A stretch of DNA of 64,000 nucleotides, from the NCBI GenBank assembly GCA_903835685.1, contig CAILNX010000043.1, positions 248,001 to 312,000 on the forward strand, read 5' to 3'. Positions 8,121 to 17,411 of the stretch are shown here, in pieces. The position numbers were made by a program, and so were the translations under genes. The notes under the pieces are model-generated. The model was not told the DNA's origin. It saw nothing but the letters and a program-made list of their open reading frames with translations, and searched no databases. The first letter of the stretch is position 1. Each line of letters opens with the position of its first letter. Origin of the DNA: an uncultured delta proteobacterium (GTDB lineage: Bacteria > Desulfobacterota > Desulfovibrionia > Desulfovibrionales > Desulfovibrionaceae).

Positions 8121-10451
8121 TCAAATTATCTTCTTATAATCCACCCCGCCCTCGACCAGGGAGAGGGTCACTTCCAGCCGGGACAGGGAGGCCTCCTCCA
8201 GGCGCACGGTGATGCGTTCGCCCAGGCGGAAGGCCCGGCCCGAGCGTTCGCCCACGATGATCTGCCGGTCGGGCCAGAAGGCGTAGTAGTCGTCGTTCAA
8301 GGTGGACAGGCGGACCATGCCCTCGGCCATGACCTCGGTCAGCTCCACCCAGAACCCGTACTCGGCCATGGAGGAGATGATCCCGGTAAACTGCTGGCCG
8401 ATCTTGTCCCGCAGGAAGAGGATGGTCAGACGCTTCAAAATCTCGCGCTCGGCCTCCATGGCCACGCGCTCCCGGGCGCTGATGTGCTCGCAGTCCTGGG
8501 CCAGACGCTTCTGGCCGGGCACGTGGTCGTGAGCAGCCGCTCCTGACAAGGCGGTCTTGACCAGGCGGTGGACCATCAGGTCCGCGTAGCGCCGGATGGG
8601 CGAGGTGAAGTGGCAGTAGCACTCCGAGGCCAGGCCGAAATGGTGCTGGTTTTCCGGAGAGTATTTGGCCTGCTTCATGGAGCGCAGGGCCAGGCGGCTG
8701 ACCAAAAATTCCTGGTCCGTGCCCTGGGCGTCGTGCAAGAGGGCCTGGAGGGACTGGGGGGTGAACTCCTTGGGCAGCTTGGGGGCCAGCGGGGTCCCGG
8801 ACAAAAGCTTGGCCAGGGCGCGCAAACGGTCCCCGTCCGGCTCGGGATGGATGCGGTACACGCAGGGCAGGCCCTTTTCCTCCAGGAACGCAGCCACGGC
8901 CTCGTTGGCCGAGATCATGAACTCCTCGATGAGCTGGTGCCCGAAATGGCGCTGCTTGGGCTTAATGTCCAGGGTCTCGCCCTCGTCGCCCAGCACGATG
9001 CCCGCCTCGGGCAGGTCGAAGTCCAGGCTGCCGCGCTCGGTGCGCCGGGCGTTGATCAGCCGGGCCAATCTCTCGGCCTCTTCCAGCATGGGCAGGACCT
9101 CGGCCACGCGCTCCCGCTCCTCGGGCTCTTTCAGCAGGATGGCCCGGTTCACCTGACCGTAAGTCAGACGGGCCTGGCTCTGCATCACGGCGCTCATGAC
9201 CCGCTTGGAGCGCGGGCGGCCCTTGGAATCGAAGTCCATGGCCACGGCCATGCACAACCGGGGCACGGCCGGATTCAGGCTGCACAGGCCGTTGGACAGG
9301 GCGTGGGGGAGCATGGGCTCCACCGAGGCCGGAAAATAGTAGGAATTGCCGCGCTCGAAGGCCTCCTTGTCCAGGGCCGAGCCGGGCTTCACGTAATGGG
9401 CCACGTCCGCGATGGCCACGGTCAGGCGAAAGCCCGTGGGGGTCTTGGCCACGTGGATGGCGTCGTCGAAATCCCGGGCCGTGGCCCCGTCGATGGTCAC
9501 CAGTTGGAGCGGCCTCAGGTCCTCGCGTCCGGCGAAATCGGCCGGGGACGGCTCCACGGGAAGGACGGCGGCCTCGTCCAGGGCGGCCTGGGGAAAGGCG
9601 ATGGGGATGCGGCCGGACACCTTGACCAGGCGCTCCTGCACGGCCACATCCCCCTCGTCGCCCAATATCTCCAGGATGTGCCCCTCCCAGAGCCCCTGCT
9701 CCAGGCGCTCGCCCGGGGCCACCAGCACAATGTCCCCGCGCTTGGGGAGCTTTACGGGCTGGGGCCGGACCTCGGGCGCAGCCGGTTCAGTCCCGGCCTC
9801 ATCCTGGCGCGGCTTGCGGACCCGGGCCGGGGCCTGGCAGGTGGCCACCAGGGCGAAACCCAGGCGCGGGTCCGTGGGCCGGACCAGGAAGTCCGAGCGG
9901 CCCATGCCTTTGACCACCGTGCCGGGCAGCACCTGGCTGCCCCGCTCGATGACCCGGACCACGCGGCCCTCGGCGCTTTTTTTCTCCCCGCCCTCGCGGG
10001 TCAGGGCCACGGCCACCCGGTCCCCGTGCCAGGCGTCGCCGAAATTCCTGGGGTCGATGAAGATATCCTTGCGCCTGGGGTCCTCGGGAATGACGAAGCC
10101 CACGCCCGAACGGCGCACGTCCAGGCGGCCGGAGACCACGTTCATGCGGTCGGTGAGCCCGTAGGCCCCTTTCAGGCGGATGATCTTGCCCTGGTCCAGG
10201 AGCTGGAACAGGGCCTCGTCCAGGTCGCCCCGGTTCTTCTTGGACAGGTGCAGGAGGGAGAGAAGCTCGGCGCTGGACAGAGGCTTGTTGCCCTCCTTGA
10301 ACAGCTTGAGCAGGACAGCGGGGTTGATGCGGGAGGTGGACTTTCCGGCAGGACGCCTTCCCGGGGAGCGGGTCCCCTGGGATTGGGTCCCCTGGGGTCG
10401 GTTTCCCGTGGATTTCTTCGATTCTTGATTGGTCTTGGATCGTTTTCTCAT
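8121..10451 (-). CDS. rnr: Ribonuclease R
   Basis: 3'-5' exoribonuclease of the RNB family, acting on structured RNA and in quality control. A Lys/Arg/Ser-rich start is followed by a winged-helix region, cold-shock domains, the RNB domain with the catalytic TIDGATARDFDDAIHV motif, and a C-terminal S1 domain (FTGIISSMAEYGFWVEL). An unusual low-complexity insert near residue 210 contains KPRQDEAGTEPAAPE. I place the start at ATG 10451: the longer frame to 10532 would overlap the aminotransferase gene and lacks homology. Product about 776 residues. Confidence 0.95.
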   Translation of the reverse strand: MRKRSKTNQESKKSTGNRPQGTQSQGTRSPGRRPAGKSTSRINPAVLLKLFKEGNKPLSSAELLSLLHLSKKNRGDLDEALFQLLDQGKIIRLKGAYGLTDRMNVVSGRLDVRRSGVGFVIPEDPRRKDIFIDPRNFGDAWHGDRVAVALTREGGEKKSAEGRVVRVIERGSQVLPGTVVKGMGRSDFLVRPTDPRLGFALVATCQAPARVRKPRQDEAGTEPAAPEVRPQPVKLPKRGDIVLVAPGERLEQGLWEGHILEILGDEGDVAVQERLVKVSGRIPIAFPQAALDEAAVLPVEPSPADFAGREDLRPLQLVTIDGATARDFDDAIHVAKTPTGFRLTVAIADVAHYVKPGSALDKEAFERGNSYYFPASVEPMLPHALSNGLCSLNPAVPRLCMAVAMDFDSKGRPRSKRVMSAVMQSQARLTYGQVNRAILLKEPEERERVAEVLPMLEEAERLARLINARRTERGSLDFDLPEAGIVLGDEGETLDIKPKQRHFGHQLIEEFMISANEAVAAFLEEKGLPCVYRIHPEPDGDRLRALAKLLSGTPLAPKLPKEFTPQSLQALLHDAQGTDQEFLVSRLALRSMKQAKYSPENQHHFGLASECYCHFTSPIRRYADLMVHRLVKTALSGAAAHDHVPGQKRLAQDCEHISARERVAMEAEREILKRLTILFLRDKIGQQFTGIISSMAEYGFWVELTEVMAEGMVRLSTLNDDYYAFWPDRQIIVGERSGRAFRLGERITVRLEEASLSRLEVTLSLVEGGVDYKKII

Positions 10452-10495
10452 GGTCTCTCTTTGGGCCGTGGGGCAGGCCGTTTCCGGCCGGACCT

Positions 10496-11692
10496 TCAGG
10501 CCGCCCGGGCGTCCAGGAATTCCCGGATGCATTCGCCCAGGCGTTTGATGCCTTCCTCGATGCGCTCGGGGTCGGCGTTGGAAAAATTCAGGCGCATGGT
10601 GTTCTTTCCACCGCCATCAGCATAAAAAGGCGCGCCGGGCACAAAGGCCACCTTGCGGGTGACGGCCTTGTCGAACAGGTCCAGGGCCGAGCAGCCCTCG
10701 GGCAGCCGCACCCAGAGGAACATGCCCCCGTCGGGTTTCGAGCAGGTGACGGTCTCGGGGAAATGCCGCTCGATGGCCGCCACCATGGCGTCCCGCTGGG
10801 CGCCGTAGCGCTGCCGGATGCGTTCGATGTGGGCATCCAGGTCGTTGTCCGTCAGGTGCCGCCACATGATGCGCTGGGTCAGCGTGCTGGTGTGCAGGTC
10901 CGCGGCCTGCTTGGCCGTGACCAGCTTGTCCATGACCGGCTTTTCCGCCACCACCCAGCCGATGCGGAACCCCGGGGCGGCCACCTTGGAAAAGGACCCC
11001 AGAAGCAGGGAACGCGACCTCAAAAACGAGCGCACGGGCGGCAGATGGCGTCCCCGGAAGCGCAGCTCGCCGTAGGGGTCGTCCTCCACGAACAGGGTGG
11101 AGGAGTCGCGCAGAAGCTCGGCCACGGCCCGACGTTTCTCCTCGGAGTAGCTTAAGCCCGAGGGATTCTGGAAATTGGGCACGGCGTAGTAGAGCTTGGG
11201 TCCGGTGGCCAGGGCGGCTGCCAGGGCGTCCAGGTCCGGGCCGTCCTCCAGCAGGGGGATGCTTAAGAAAGTGGGCTCGAACAGGGAAAAGGCCTGGATG
11301 GCCCCCAGGTAGCCGGGCCGCTCGATAATCAGCCCGTCCCCCGGGTCCAGGAATATCTTCCCGATCAGGTCCAGGCCCTGCTGGGAGCCGGTGGTGATGA
11401 GGATTTCCTCGGGCTTGATGTCCAGGCCCCATTTCTCCCGATAGCGGCCCGCGATGAACTCCCGCAGGGGCGGATAGCCCTCGGTGGTGGAGTATTGCAG
11501 GGCGGCCCGGCCCCTGGACGCAAACGTGTCGGCCGAGGCCCGGGCGATGTCCTCCAGGGGGAAGAGCTCCGGGCTGGGCAGGCCCCCGGCAAAGGAGATG
11601 ATGGAGGGATCGGCCGTGACCTTCAAAATCTCACGGATGAAGGAGCGCTTCACGGCCGACATGCGTTTGGCAAAGGCAGGGGCCATGTTCAT
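10496..11692 (-). CDS. PLP-dependent aminotransferase, LysN/MocR-like class I fold
   Basis: Fold-type I aminotransferase of 398 residues resembling 2-aminoadipate/aromatic aminotransferases and the catalytic half of MocR regulators. Visible family marks are ISFAGGLPSPELFP near the N-terminus, TTGSQQGLDLIGK, VPNFQNPSGLSY and the PLP-lysine region GSFSKVAAPGFRIGWV. No DNA-binding domain is fused. The ATG is part of an ATGA overlap with lpxK. Likely a free-standing amino-acid transaminase; the substrate cannot be assigned. Confidence 0.9.
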   Translation of the reverse strand: MNMAPAFAKRMSAVKRSFIREILKVTADPSIISFAGGLPSPELFPLEDIARASADTFASRGRAALQYSTTEGYPPLREFIAGRYREKWGLDIKPEEILITTGSQQGLDLIGKIFLDPGDGLIIERPGYLGAIQAFSLFEPTFLSIPLLEDGPDLDALAAALATGPKLYYAVPNFQNPSGLSYSEEKRRAVAELLRDSSTLFVEDDPYGELRFRGRHLPPVRSFLRSRSLLLGSFSKVAAPGFRIGWVVAEKPVMDKLVTAKQAADLHTSTLTQRIMWRHLTDNDLDAHIERIRQRYGAQRDAMVAAIERHFPETVTCSKPDGGMFLWVRLPEGCSALDLFDKAVTRKVAFVPGAPFYADGGGKNTMRLNFSNADPERIEEGIKRLGECIREFLDARAA

Positions 11693-12810
11693 TCCTCGGA
11701 CGTTCGGGTTGCGGCCTCACGCTCGGCCGGAACCCGGGCCAGGGCCTTTTCCAGCCAGATATCGAAGGGGTCCTCGGACCACAGGCGCGGCCCCAGGGCC
11801 AGGTCCGGCACCAGGGACCAGACATTGTCCACGGCCATGCGCTCGATCTTCACCGAATCCTTGGGCGTGACCAGGATCACGGCCTGGTCCAGGGCCTCGG
11901 CCGCGCGGCCCACCTCGCGCAGGTCCGTGGCCGAAAAGGGATGGTGGTCCGGGAAAAAGAAGCGCTCGCGCGGCTCGTACCCGAGCAAGGCCCGAGCCGA
12001 GGCCTCCACGCTCTGGGGATCGGCCACGGCGGTCATGAGCACGTAGGGCGCGCCGCCCAAATCCGGGGCCGTGCGGCCGGTCTTCAGGCTGGCCAGGCGC
12101 TTGGAGGCCAGGGTGAAGCTGAACACCGGGCAGCCGTAAGGCCCCAGGCGGTCGGCCAGGCGCGGCCCCAGGTACTCAAACTCCCGGGGCTCGACCTTGA
12201 TGAGAAAGGCGTGGGCGCGGCCTAAGGCCGAGAGCCCCTCGCGCCAGGTCCCGGAGGGAAAGACCCGGCCCCAGTCCCGCTCCAGGTCCTCGGCCGTGAG
12301 CAGGACCAGGTCGAGGTCCCGCTTCAGGGCATGGTGCTGGAACCCGTCGTCCAGCACGATCAAGTCGGCCAGGAAGCGGCGCTCGGCCATTTCCGCGCCC
12401 CGGCAACGATCCGGGTCCACCAGGACCTTGGCCTTCTGGGCCATGCGGGACAAAAGCAGGGGCTCGTCCCCGGCCTGGACGGCCTGGCTGTCCGGCTCAA
12501 CCACAAAGGGCAGGCGGGGCGGATGCGCCCCGTAGCCCCGGGTGAGCAGGGCCGGGGTCAAGCCCTGGCGCACGGCCCAGGTCAGGATGTGGGCGCAGAC
12601 CGGGGTCTTGCCCGTGCCGCCCCAGGAAATGTTGCCCACGGACAGGCAGGGGGCCTGGGTGCCCTGGCTGGGCAGGGCCCCGCCCTGGTACAGGCGCAGA
12701 CGGACGTCCATGACCAGCCCCCACAGGGCGCCAAAGGGCAGGAGCAGGGGTCTCAGGAGGCGTTGCAGACGTAGGACCGAATGGGTGGGTGGGGTGGAGG
12801 ATGCCTTCAC
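11689..12810 (-). CDS. lpxK: Tetraacyldisaccharide 4'-kinase
   Basis: Inner-membrane kinase that phosphorylates the lipid A precursor disaccharide at the 4' position. The Walker A motif GGTGKT lies at residues 64-69 after SVGNIS; an N-terminal hydrophobic helix (residues 18-33) provides membrane association, and VLDDGFQHHALKRDLDLVLL carries the conserved DDGFQH. At 373 residues the length is normal. GTG start at 12810. Its presence shows an outer membrane with lipid A. The downstream aminotransferase overlaps by four bases. Confidence 0.95.
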   Translation of the reverse strand: MKASSTPPTHSVLRLQRLLRPLLLPFGALWGLVMDVRLRLYQGGALPSQGTQAPCLSVGNISWGGTGKTPVCAHILTWAVRQGLTPALLTRGYGAHPPRLPFVVEPDSQAVQAGDEPLLLSRMAQKAKVLVDPDRCRGAEMAERRFLADLIVLDDGFQHHALKRDLDLVLLTAEDLERDWGRVFPSGTWREGLSALGRAHAFLIKVEPREFEYLGPRLADRLGPYGCPVFSFTLASKRLASLKTGRTAPDLGGAPYVLMTAVADPQSVEASARALLGYEPRERFFFPDHHPFSATDLREVGRAAEALDQAVILVTPKDSVKIERMAVDNVWSLVPDLALGPRLWSEDPFDIWLEKALARVPAEREAATRTSEE

Positions 12811-12822
12811 GTGCTCTTTCCG

Positions 12823-12865
12823 AAAAAAAATATCGGGGAACCCCGGACCGGCCGAGGTTCCCCGA
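12823..12865 (-). terminator. Rho-independent terminator after the Bax-inhibitor-like gene
   Basis: On the minus strand a perfect 10-bp stem (TCGGGGAACC pairing with GGTTCCCCGA at 12833-12842 and 12856-12865) is followed by ATATTTTTTTT. It sits between the stop at 12896 and the lpxK start at 12810, so lpxK probably has its own promoter or depends on read-through. Confidence 0.9.
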
Positions 12866-12895
12866 AGCGTTCGCGTCAGTCGGTGGCCTCGGCCG

Positions 12896-13603
12896 TTAGT
12901 CCCTGCTGGAGCCGAACAGGCGGACCAGCATGAGGAAAAGATTGATGAAGTCCAGGTACAGGGTGAGCGCGCCCAGGATGGTGCCCCGGCGCACGGCCAA
13001 GGCGTCGTCCATGGGGGCCACGGAGCCCATGTCCTTGAGCTTCTGGGTGTCGTAGGCGGTTAAGCCCGTGAACACGATGACCCCGATGATGGAGATCACG
13101 AAGTCCATGCCCGGGCTGTGCAGGAACATGTTCACCACCGAGGCCAGCAGGATGCCGATGAGCCCCATGAACATGAACGCGCCCATGGAGGTCAGGTCCT
13201 TCTTGGTGGTCAGGCCGTACAGGGACATGGCCCCGAACATGCCGGCGCACACGATGAAGGCCTTGGCCACCGAGCCTCCGGTGTACACGATGAGCACCGA
13301 GGACAGGGTGATGCCCGTGAGCGCGCTGTAGAGCAGGAACAGGCCCGTGGCCGCGCCGCCCGAGAGCCGGTTCACCGCAGCCGAAAGGCCGATGACGATG
13401 CCCAGTTGGGCGATGATCAGCACGATGAGCAGCACGGGATTGCCGAAGATGGCGGTCAAGATGGTCGGGCTGGAAGCCACGTACAGGGCCACCACGGCCG
13501 TGACCCCGAGACCGGCGGTCATCCAGCCATAGATCCCGCGCATGAAGGCGTTGACCACCTCGGCCTGGGATTTGGCCGGGGACAGAGTACGATACTGGGT
13601 CAT
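12896..13603 (-). CDS. Bax inhibitor-1/YccA family membrane protein
   Basis: Seven-helix inner-membrane protein of the BI-1 (TMBIM) family, 235 residues. Hydrophobic segments run from about residue 32 to 225, with the family signature GLTAYDTQKLKDM near residue 180. Homologues act as pH-gated calcium leak channels or interact with FtsH (YccA), but the role here is not shown. The ATG follows AGGAGG with a 7-base gap. It is a single-gene unit: a strong terminator follows, and a divergent gene lies upstream. Confidence 0.92.
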   Translation of the reverse strand: MTQYRTLSPAKSQAEVVNAFMRGIYGWMTAGLGVTAVVALYVASSPTILTAIFGNPVLLIVLIIAQLGIVIGLSAAVNRLSGGAATGLFLLYSALTGITLSSVLIVYTGGSVAKAFIVCAGMFGAMSLYGLTTKKDLTSMGAFMFMGLIGILLASVVNMFLHSPGMDFVISIIGVIVFTGLTAYDTQKLKDMGSVAPMDDALAVRRGTILGALTLYLDFINLFLMLVRLFGSSRD

Positions 13604-13747
13604 GGGATACCTCCTCGGATCTCGTTTGAGAGCCGATCCTTATGTTCAATAATCATGTTCGCGCCGCTCGGCAAGGGGAAATGCCGCCCCTGGCCACGGG
13701 CCTGACCCCGGAAACCCTCCCCTGGCCGCCACTCCCGGTTCCCTGCA

Positions 13748-13776
13748 TTGACCCCGGCCAAAGTTCTGTATTATTT
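13748..13776 (+). promoter_or_regulatory. Possible sigma-70 promoter for the C_GCAxxG_C_C gene
   Basis: TTGACC at 13748-13753 and a TTATTT/TATTAT box at 13769-13776 (15-17 base spacer) lie about 35 bases upstream of the ATG at 13810. Only the similarity to consensus supports it. Confidence 0.35.
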
Positions 13777-13809
13777 TGCCTAAAAACTGTCCCGGCAAGG
13801 AGCCTGGTT

Positions 13810-14271
13810 ATGCCCGTCCCCCGCTCTTCCTCCTCCCGACCCCAGATGGTGGTGCAGACCTTCAGCCAGGGCTACAATTGTTCCCAGTCCATGCTCATGG
13901 TGCATGGCCCGGAGTTCGACCTGGACCCGGTCGCGGCCATGCGTCTGGCCACGGCTTTAGGCATCGGCTGCTCCCGGGGCGAACAGTGCGGAGCCGTGAC
14001 CGGGGCGCTGCTGGTTATCGGCCTGAAAAACGGGGACGGGGGAGCGGACGGGGCCGAGGGCAAGGCCTTCACCTACCACCTGGCCCGGGAATTCATGCGC
14101 CGGTTCACGGCCCGGCGCGGAACGCTCATCTGCCGGGAGATGCTCGGCCTGGACCCCTCCACCCCGGACGGTCTGCGCCAGGCCCGGGCCGAGGGCCGGT
14201 TCACCACCGTGTGCCACGGGGTGCTGACCGACGCGGCGGAAATCCTGGAGGAGATCCTGGCCATCGAATAG
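13810..14271 (+). CDS. C_GCAxxG_C_C family redox-type protein
   Basis: Member of the C_GCAxxG_C_C family (153 residues), small proteins with a conserved Cys pattern thought to bind a metal or act in redox chemistry; the biochemical role is unknown. Visible Cys are in GYNCSQSM, GIGCSRGEQCGAVTGALLV (the GCxxGxxCGAxxG core), GTLICREMLG and FTTVCHGVL, which matches the family spacing. ATG at 13810 with AAGGAG 7 bases upstream. Monocistronic, divergent from the BI-1 gene. Common in anaerobes, including sulfate reducers. Confidence 0.9.
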   Translation: MPVPRSSSSRPQMVVQTFSQGYNCSQSMLMVHGPEFDLDPVAAMRLATALGIGCSRGEQCGAVTGALLVIGLKNGDGGADGAEGKAFTYHLAREFMRRFTARRGTLICREMLGLDPSTPDGLRQARAEGRFTTVCHGVLTDAAEILEEILAIE

Positions 14272-14386
14272 GCCCGCGCGCCCCTGAAACAGAATTTTCA
14301 CGGACAAGCGGTTGCCAGAAGGTTGAAAAAGCATTACCAGTTAAGACATTGGGCCTTACCCCGCAACCTGTTCCCGGAAGGGTAGA

Positions 14387-15433
14387 ATGGTCGGCAAGAA
14401 AGCCAAACTGGAAGTTCCGGACCTGGTCAACGAGGAATACTACCAGATCAATACCGAGATTCTGGACAGCTTCCCCAAGTACCACCCCCCCTTGAACCTC
14501 TTCTTCTTCAAGGAGGACGTGTCCCGCATCGCCCCCTGGTTCACCATGGGCGGGCGCTTAAGGCCGGACCAAGTGGAAGAGCTGGCCCAGATGGTCAAGG
14601 ACGGGCTCATCTTCGTGTCCCGCGTGGACCACGCCGTGTATGTCAAGCACATCAGCTACCAGTTGGACCTGGTCCTTCTGGACAAGCACCTCATGGAAGG
14701 GGAGATCGCGGACATCTTCATGGAGGCCCTGACCATGCGGGTCAAGGACTTCTTCGACCAGCCCGTGAAGGTGGTCTTCGACAAGCTCCAGGCCGACGTG
14801 CTGGTGCTCACCGAATATCTGTTCAGCGACCTGTTCCGCATCAAGTCCCTGCTGCGGAGGATGAACATCGAGCACACCCTGGCCAACCACGCGGTGAACA
14901 CCACCCTGGTCGGCCTGGCCCTCTACGCCCAGGCCCGGGCCGAGGACTTCCAGCGCGGGCAGGTCAAGCGCAAGTATTACGACCTGATCGCCATGGGCCT
15001 CATGCTCCACGACTTAGGGATGAGCAAGGTGCCCACCTTCATCCTGGACAAAAACAAGCCGCTCACCCCGGACGAGAATCAGAAGATCATCCAGCACCCC
15101 AAGCTGGGCTTTGCCGCCCTGGCCAAACTGGATCTCAAGTACCCGGAAGTGGAGGAATGCGTCCTGGACCACCACGAACGCATGAACGGCACGGGCTATC
15201 CCCAGAAGAAGCAGGGCAAGGAGTTGGGCCTCTCCGGCAAGATCTGCGCCGTGGCCGACTCCTTTTGCGCCATGATCAGCATCCGCACGTACGCCTCGGC
15301 CGTGAGCAAGATCCAGGCCGCCACCTCCCTGGCCGACGACAAGCGCTACGACGCCCGCCTGACCAAGCTGCTTCAGGCCCTGATCGTGACCTATTTCAAG
15401 GACGAGACGGACAAGGCCCCGGCCAAGTCCTGA
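14387..15433 (+). CDS. HD-GYP domain phosphohydrolase (probable cyclic-di-GMP phosphodiesterase)
   Basis: A 348-residue cytoplasmic protein. The C-terminal part has HD-GYP marks: HTLANHAVN, then LHDLGMSKVP, then HHERMNGTGYP, and the ICAVADSFCAM helix. The GYP signature is kept (GTGYP) although the usual DG before it is NG. Residues 1-150 form a sensory or dimer region without a known domain. ATG at 14387 after GGAAGGG. Expected to hydrolyse c-di-GMP, but loop residues differ from the best-studied enzymes, so activity is inferred. The thioesterase follows 38 bases later. Confidence 0.85.
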   Translation: MVGKKAKLEVPDLVNEEYYQINTEILDSFPKYHPPLNLFFFKEDVSRIAPWFTMGGRLRPDQVEELAQMVKDGLIFVSRVDHAVYVKHISYQLDLVLLDKHLMEGEIADIFMEALTMRVKDFFDQPVKVVFDKLQADVLVLTEYLFSDLFRIKSLLRRMNIEHTLANHAVNTTLVGLALYAQARAEDFQRGQVKRKYYDLIAMGLMLHDLGMSKVPTFILDKNKPLTPDENQKIIQHPKLGFAALAKLDLKYPEVEECVLDHHERMNGTGYPQKKQGKELGLSGKICAVADSFCAMISIRTYASAVSKIQAATSLADDKRYDARLTKLLQALIVTYFKDETDKAPAKS

Positions 15434-15471
15434 ACCCGGCCCCGGCAAGCGGTTTGTTATCTGGAGAACTC

Positions 15472-15888
15472 ATGAATCCGGAAGAAATCCGGGAGCTTTT
15501 CTCCCAGAAGAACACCTTCGCCCGGGAAACCGGAGTGGTCATCGAGGAGCTTGAGCCGGGCCGGGCCGTGGCCTCCCTGGCCCTGGCCCCCCGGCACCTG
15601 AACCTCTTCGGCACGGCCAATGCCGGGGCCCTGTTCACCCTGGCCGAAACCGCCTTTGGGGCCGCGGCCAATTCCTGGGGCCAGGTGGCCGTGGCCGCCA
15701 GCTTCACCATCAGCTATCTGAAACCGGCCAGCGAGGGGACCCTGACCGCCCGGGCCGAGCAGGTGGCCGACAGCGGCCCCCTGGCCACCTACGCCATCAC
15801 CCTGCACGACCAGTCCGGGGCGACCGTCGCCCAGGCCCAGGGCCTGGCCTATCGCAAGAAGCAGTCCCTGGCCGATCTGGTCGGCTGA
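15472..15888 (+). CDS. PaaI-type hotdog-fold thioesterase
   Basis: A 138-residue hotdog-fold protein with the PaaI/YdiI layout: HLNLFGTANAGALFTLAETA contains the catalytic-loop Asn/Gly and the helix, and SFTISYLKPASEGTLTARA forms the sheet. It probably hydrolyses acyl-CoA or another thioester; substrate unknown. ATG at 15472 after CTGGAG. The canonical catalytic Asp/Glu on the helix appears as E in LAETA. Same direction as the HD-GYP gene, convergent with the CBS gene. Confidence 0.85.
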   Translation: MNPEEIRELFSQKNTFARETGVVIEELEPGRAVASLALAPRHLNLFGTANAGALFTLAETAFGAAANSWGQVAVAASFTISYLKPASEGTLTARAEQVADSGPLATYAITLHDQSGATVAQAQGLAYRKKQSLADLVG

Positions 15889-15945
15889 TCCTGGCCCAAA
15901 AAAGCCCCGAACCCAGCCCAGGCCTCCGGCCTTCCGCAGGCCCGG

Positions 15946-16452
15946 CTAGTCCCCGGTCTTGTCCGGGCTGAAGGTTTTCACCATCTCCCGGGCGAACTCC
16001 CGGTACAGGTCCAGGGCCAGGACCAGGCCGATGACCTTGCCCCCTTCCTCGACCACGGCATAGGAGCGGTTCTTGTCCAGAAAGGCCTGGAGCACGGTGA
16101 ACAGGCTGTCCGAGGGCTTGAGCACCGCGAAATCCGTGTCCATGACCCCTTCCAGGCCCACGTGGGTGCACACCGTGCAGGCCCGCTGGAAATTGCGGTC
16201 CCAGTCCTGTTCCGCAGAACGCAGCAATCCTGAATCCTTGATGATCCCATGCTCCACAGCCCGGAACATGGTCCAGGTGGACACCGCGCCCACGACCTGT
16301 CCGCGCGGCCCGGTGATGATGCAGACGTTCATCTCCGGGGTTTTCTTCATGAATTCGTAGAGGATGCGCCCGGCCTCGGCCAGGGTCACCGAGGCGTCGG
16401 CCTTGGGGAAATCCTCGCGCATCACGTCCCAGGCGCGTTTTCTTTGCAGCAT
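15946..16452 (-). CDS. Two-CBS-domain protein
   Basis: A 168-residue stand-alone pair of CBS motifs. CBS1 covers about residues 6-70 (VMREDFPKADASVTLAEAGR ... GQVVGAVSTWTMFRAVEHG) and CBS2 about 100-160 (VMDTDFAVLKPSDSLFTVLQ ... GKVIGLVLALDLYREF). Such proteins bind adenine nucleotides and regulate partners. Between them is a linker with two Cys (CTVCTH). ATG at 16452. No enzyme is fused. Another CBS gene follows about 330 bases away, divergently. Confidence 0.85.
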   Translation of the reverse strand: MLQRKRAWDVMREDFPKADASVTLAEAGRILYEFMKKTPEMNVCIITGPRGQVVGAVSTWTMFRAVEHGIIKDSGLLRSAEQDWDRNFQRACTVCTHVGLEGVMDTDFAVLKPSDSLFTVLQAFLDKNRSYAVVEEGGKVIGLVLALDLYREFAREMVKTFSPDKTGD

Positions 16453-16784
16453 GCATGGCTCCTTGTGGAATGGCTCGCGGCCAGGGCTGAACGGAAGGAA
16501 CCACCCCGCTCCCTTCCCTGCCCGGCATCTTTCCCTTTCTATCCTCCCAGGCCAGGAGAAATCAACCGCTCATCGCCCCAAAGTCCCGGTTTCCTGCCCA
16601 AGGACCCGAATTTTTCCTGTCCCCGGCCTTTCTGATGAGATTCCTTGGCCCAAGGAGGTATTGTTGATTCAAGTCATATTCCTGGCCCCGGGACCGGGGC
16701 AGACTGACCTCAATGGATCAGCCCCGGGGTCCGGGAGCAACAGCCGGGCGTCCGCGCCCGGCGCAACCCATTTGCGAGGTTTCC

Positions 16785-17411
16785 ATGCCGAACATCACTG
16801 CTTGTCCGGACCCGCTCCGGGACGTGGACGCCGGGGACATCCTGGCGGCCATGAAAGAGGCCAACGGGTACCTGGACATCACTCCGGCCGACGCCCTGGA
16901 GTTGTACCGGGCCGCCTATGCCCATGCGGAGGCCAGGATACGGGACAGCCTGGCCGTGGGCCGGATCATGACCCGTCAGGTGGTCAGCGCGCCCGAGGAC
17001 CTGCCTGCGGTCCAGGTGGCCCGGCTCCTGGCCCTGGCCGGGGTGTCCGGGCTCCCGGTCCTGCGTGGGGACGGACTGACCATGGAGTTGGCCGGGGTCA
17101 TCTCCATCAAGGATTTCCTCATCCGCCTGAGCCTCCCGAGGCAGGCCACGGCCATGACCCTGGTGGCCGAGCTGCTCTCGGGCGCCCTGGGCCCGGCCCC
17201 GGACTTAAGCCAGGCCGTGGCCCGAGAGATCATGAGCGCCCCGGCCGTGAGCATCTCGCCCGAGGTCTCCTCGGGCCAGGCCGCCGCCCTCATGCTGGAG
17301 CACGGCATCAACCGGCTTCCGGTCCTTCAGGACGGAAAGATCGTGGGCATGGTCACCCGGGGGGACCTGGTCCGGGCCTGCCACCTGAGCCTCCAGGAGA
17401 ACGGGGCATGA
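16785..17411 (+). CDS. Two-CBS-domain protein coupled to the HPP membrane protein
   Basis: A 208-residue protein with two CBS pairs: VGRIMTRQVVSAPEDLPAVQ near residue 57 and AREIMSAPAVSISPEVSSGQ near residue 150, each followed by the GLPVL/RLPVL-G-I sheet pattern. The ATG at 16785 follows a GAGG. The stop overlaps the HPP gene start as ATGA, which implies a joint function: the CBS unit may gate or sense for the membrane partner. HPP-CBS pairings, sometimes fused, are common; the ligand is not known here. Confidence 0.87.
   Translation: MPNITACPDPLRDVDAGDILAAMKEANGYLDITPADALELYRAAYAHAEARIRDSLAVGRIMTRQVVSAPEDLPAVQVARLLALAGVSGLPVLRGDGLTMELAGVISIKDFLIRLSLPRQATAMTLVAELLSGALGPAPDLSQAVAREIMSAPAVSISPEVSSGQAAALMLEHGINRLPVLQDGKIVGMVTRGDLVRACHLSLQENGA

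Noticed and set aside
10452-10532. N-terminal extension of ribonuclease R
   Set aside because: It would overlap the aminotransferase gene and has no family similarity; ATG 10451 is preferred.
5480-10625. Very long plus-strand open frames opposite proS, ispG and rnr (576 and 685 codons)
   Set aside because: They lie antisense to well-supported genes; the high GC content makes stop codons rare in such frames. The translations are low complexity in Gly, Arg, Ala, Pro and match no family.
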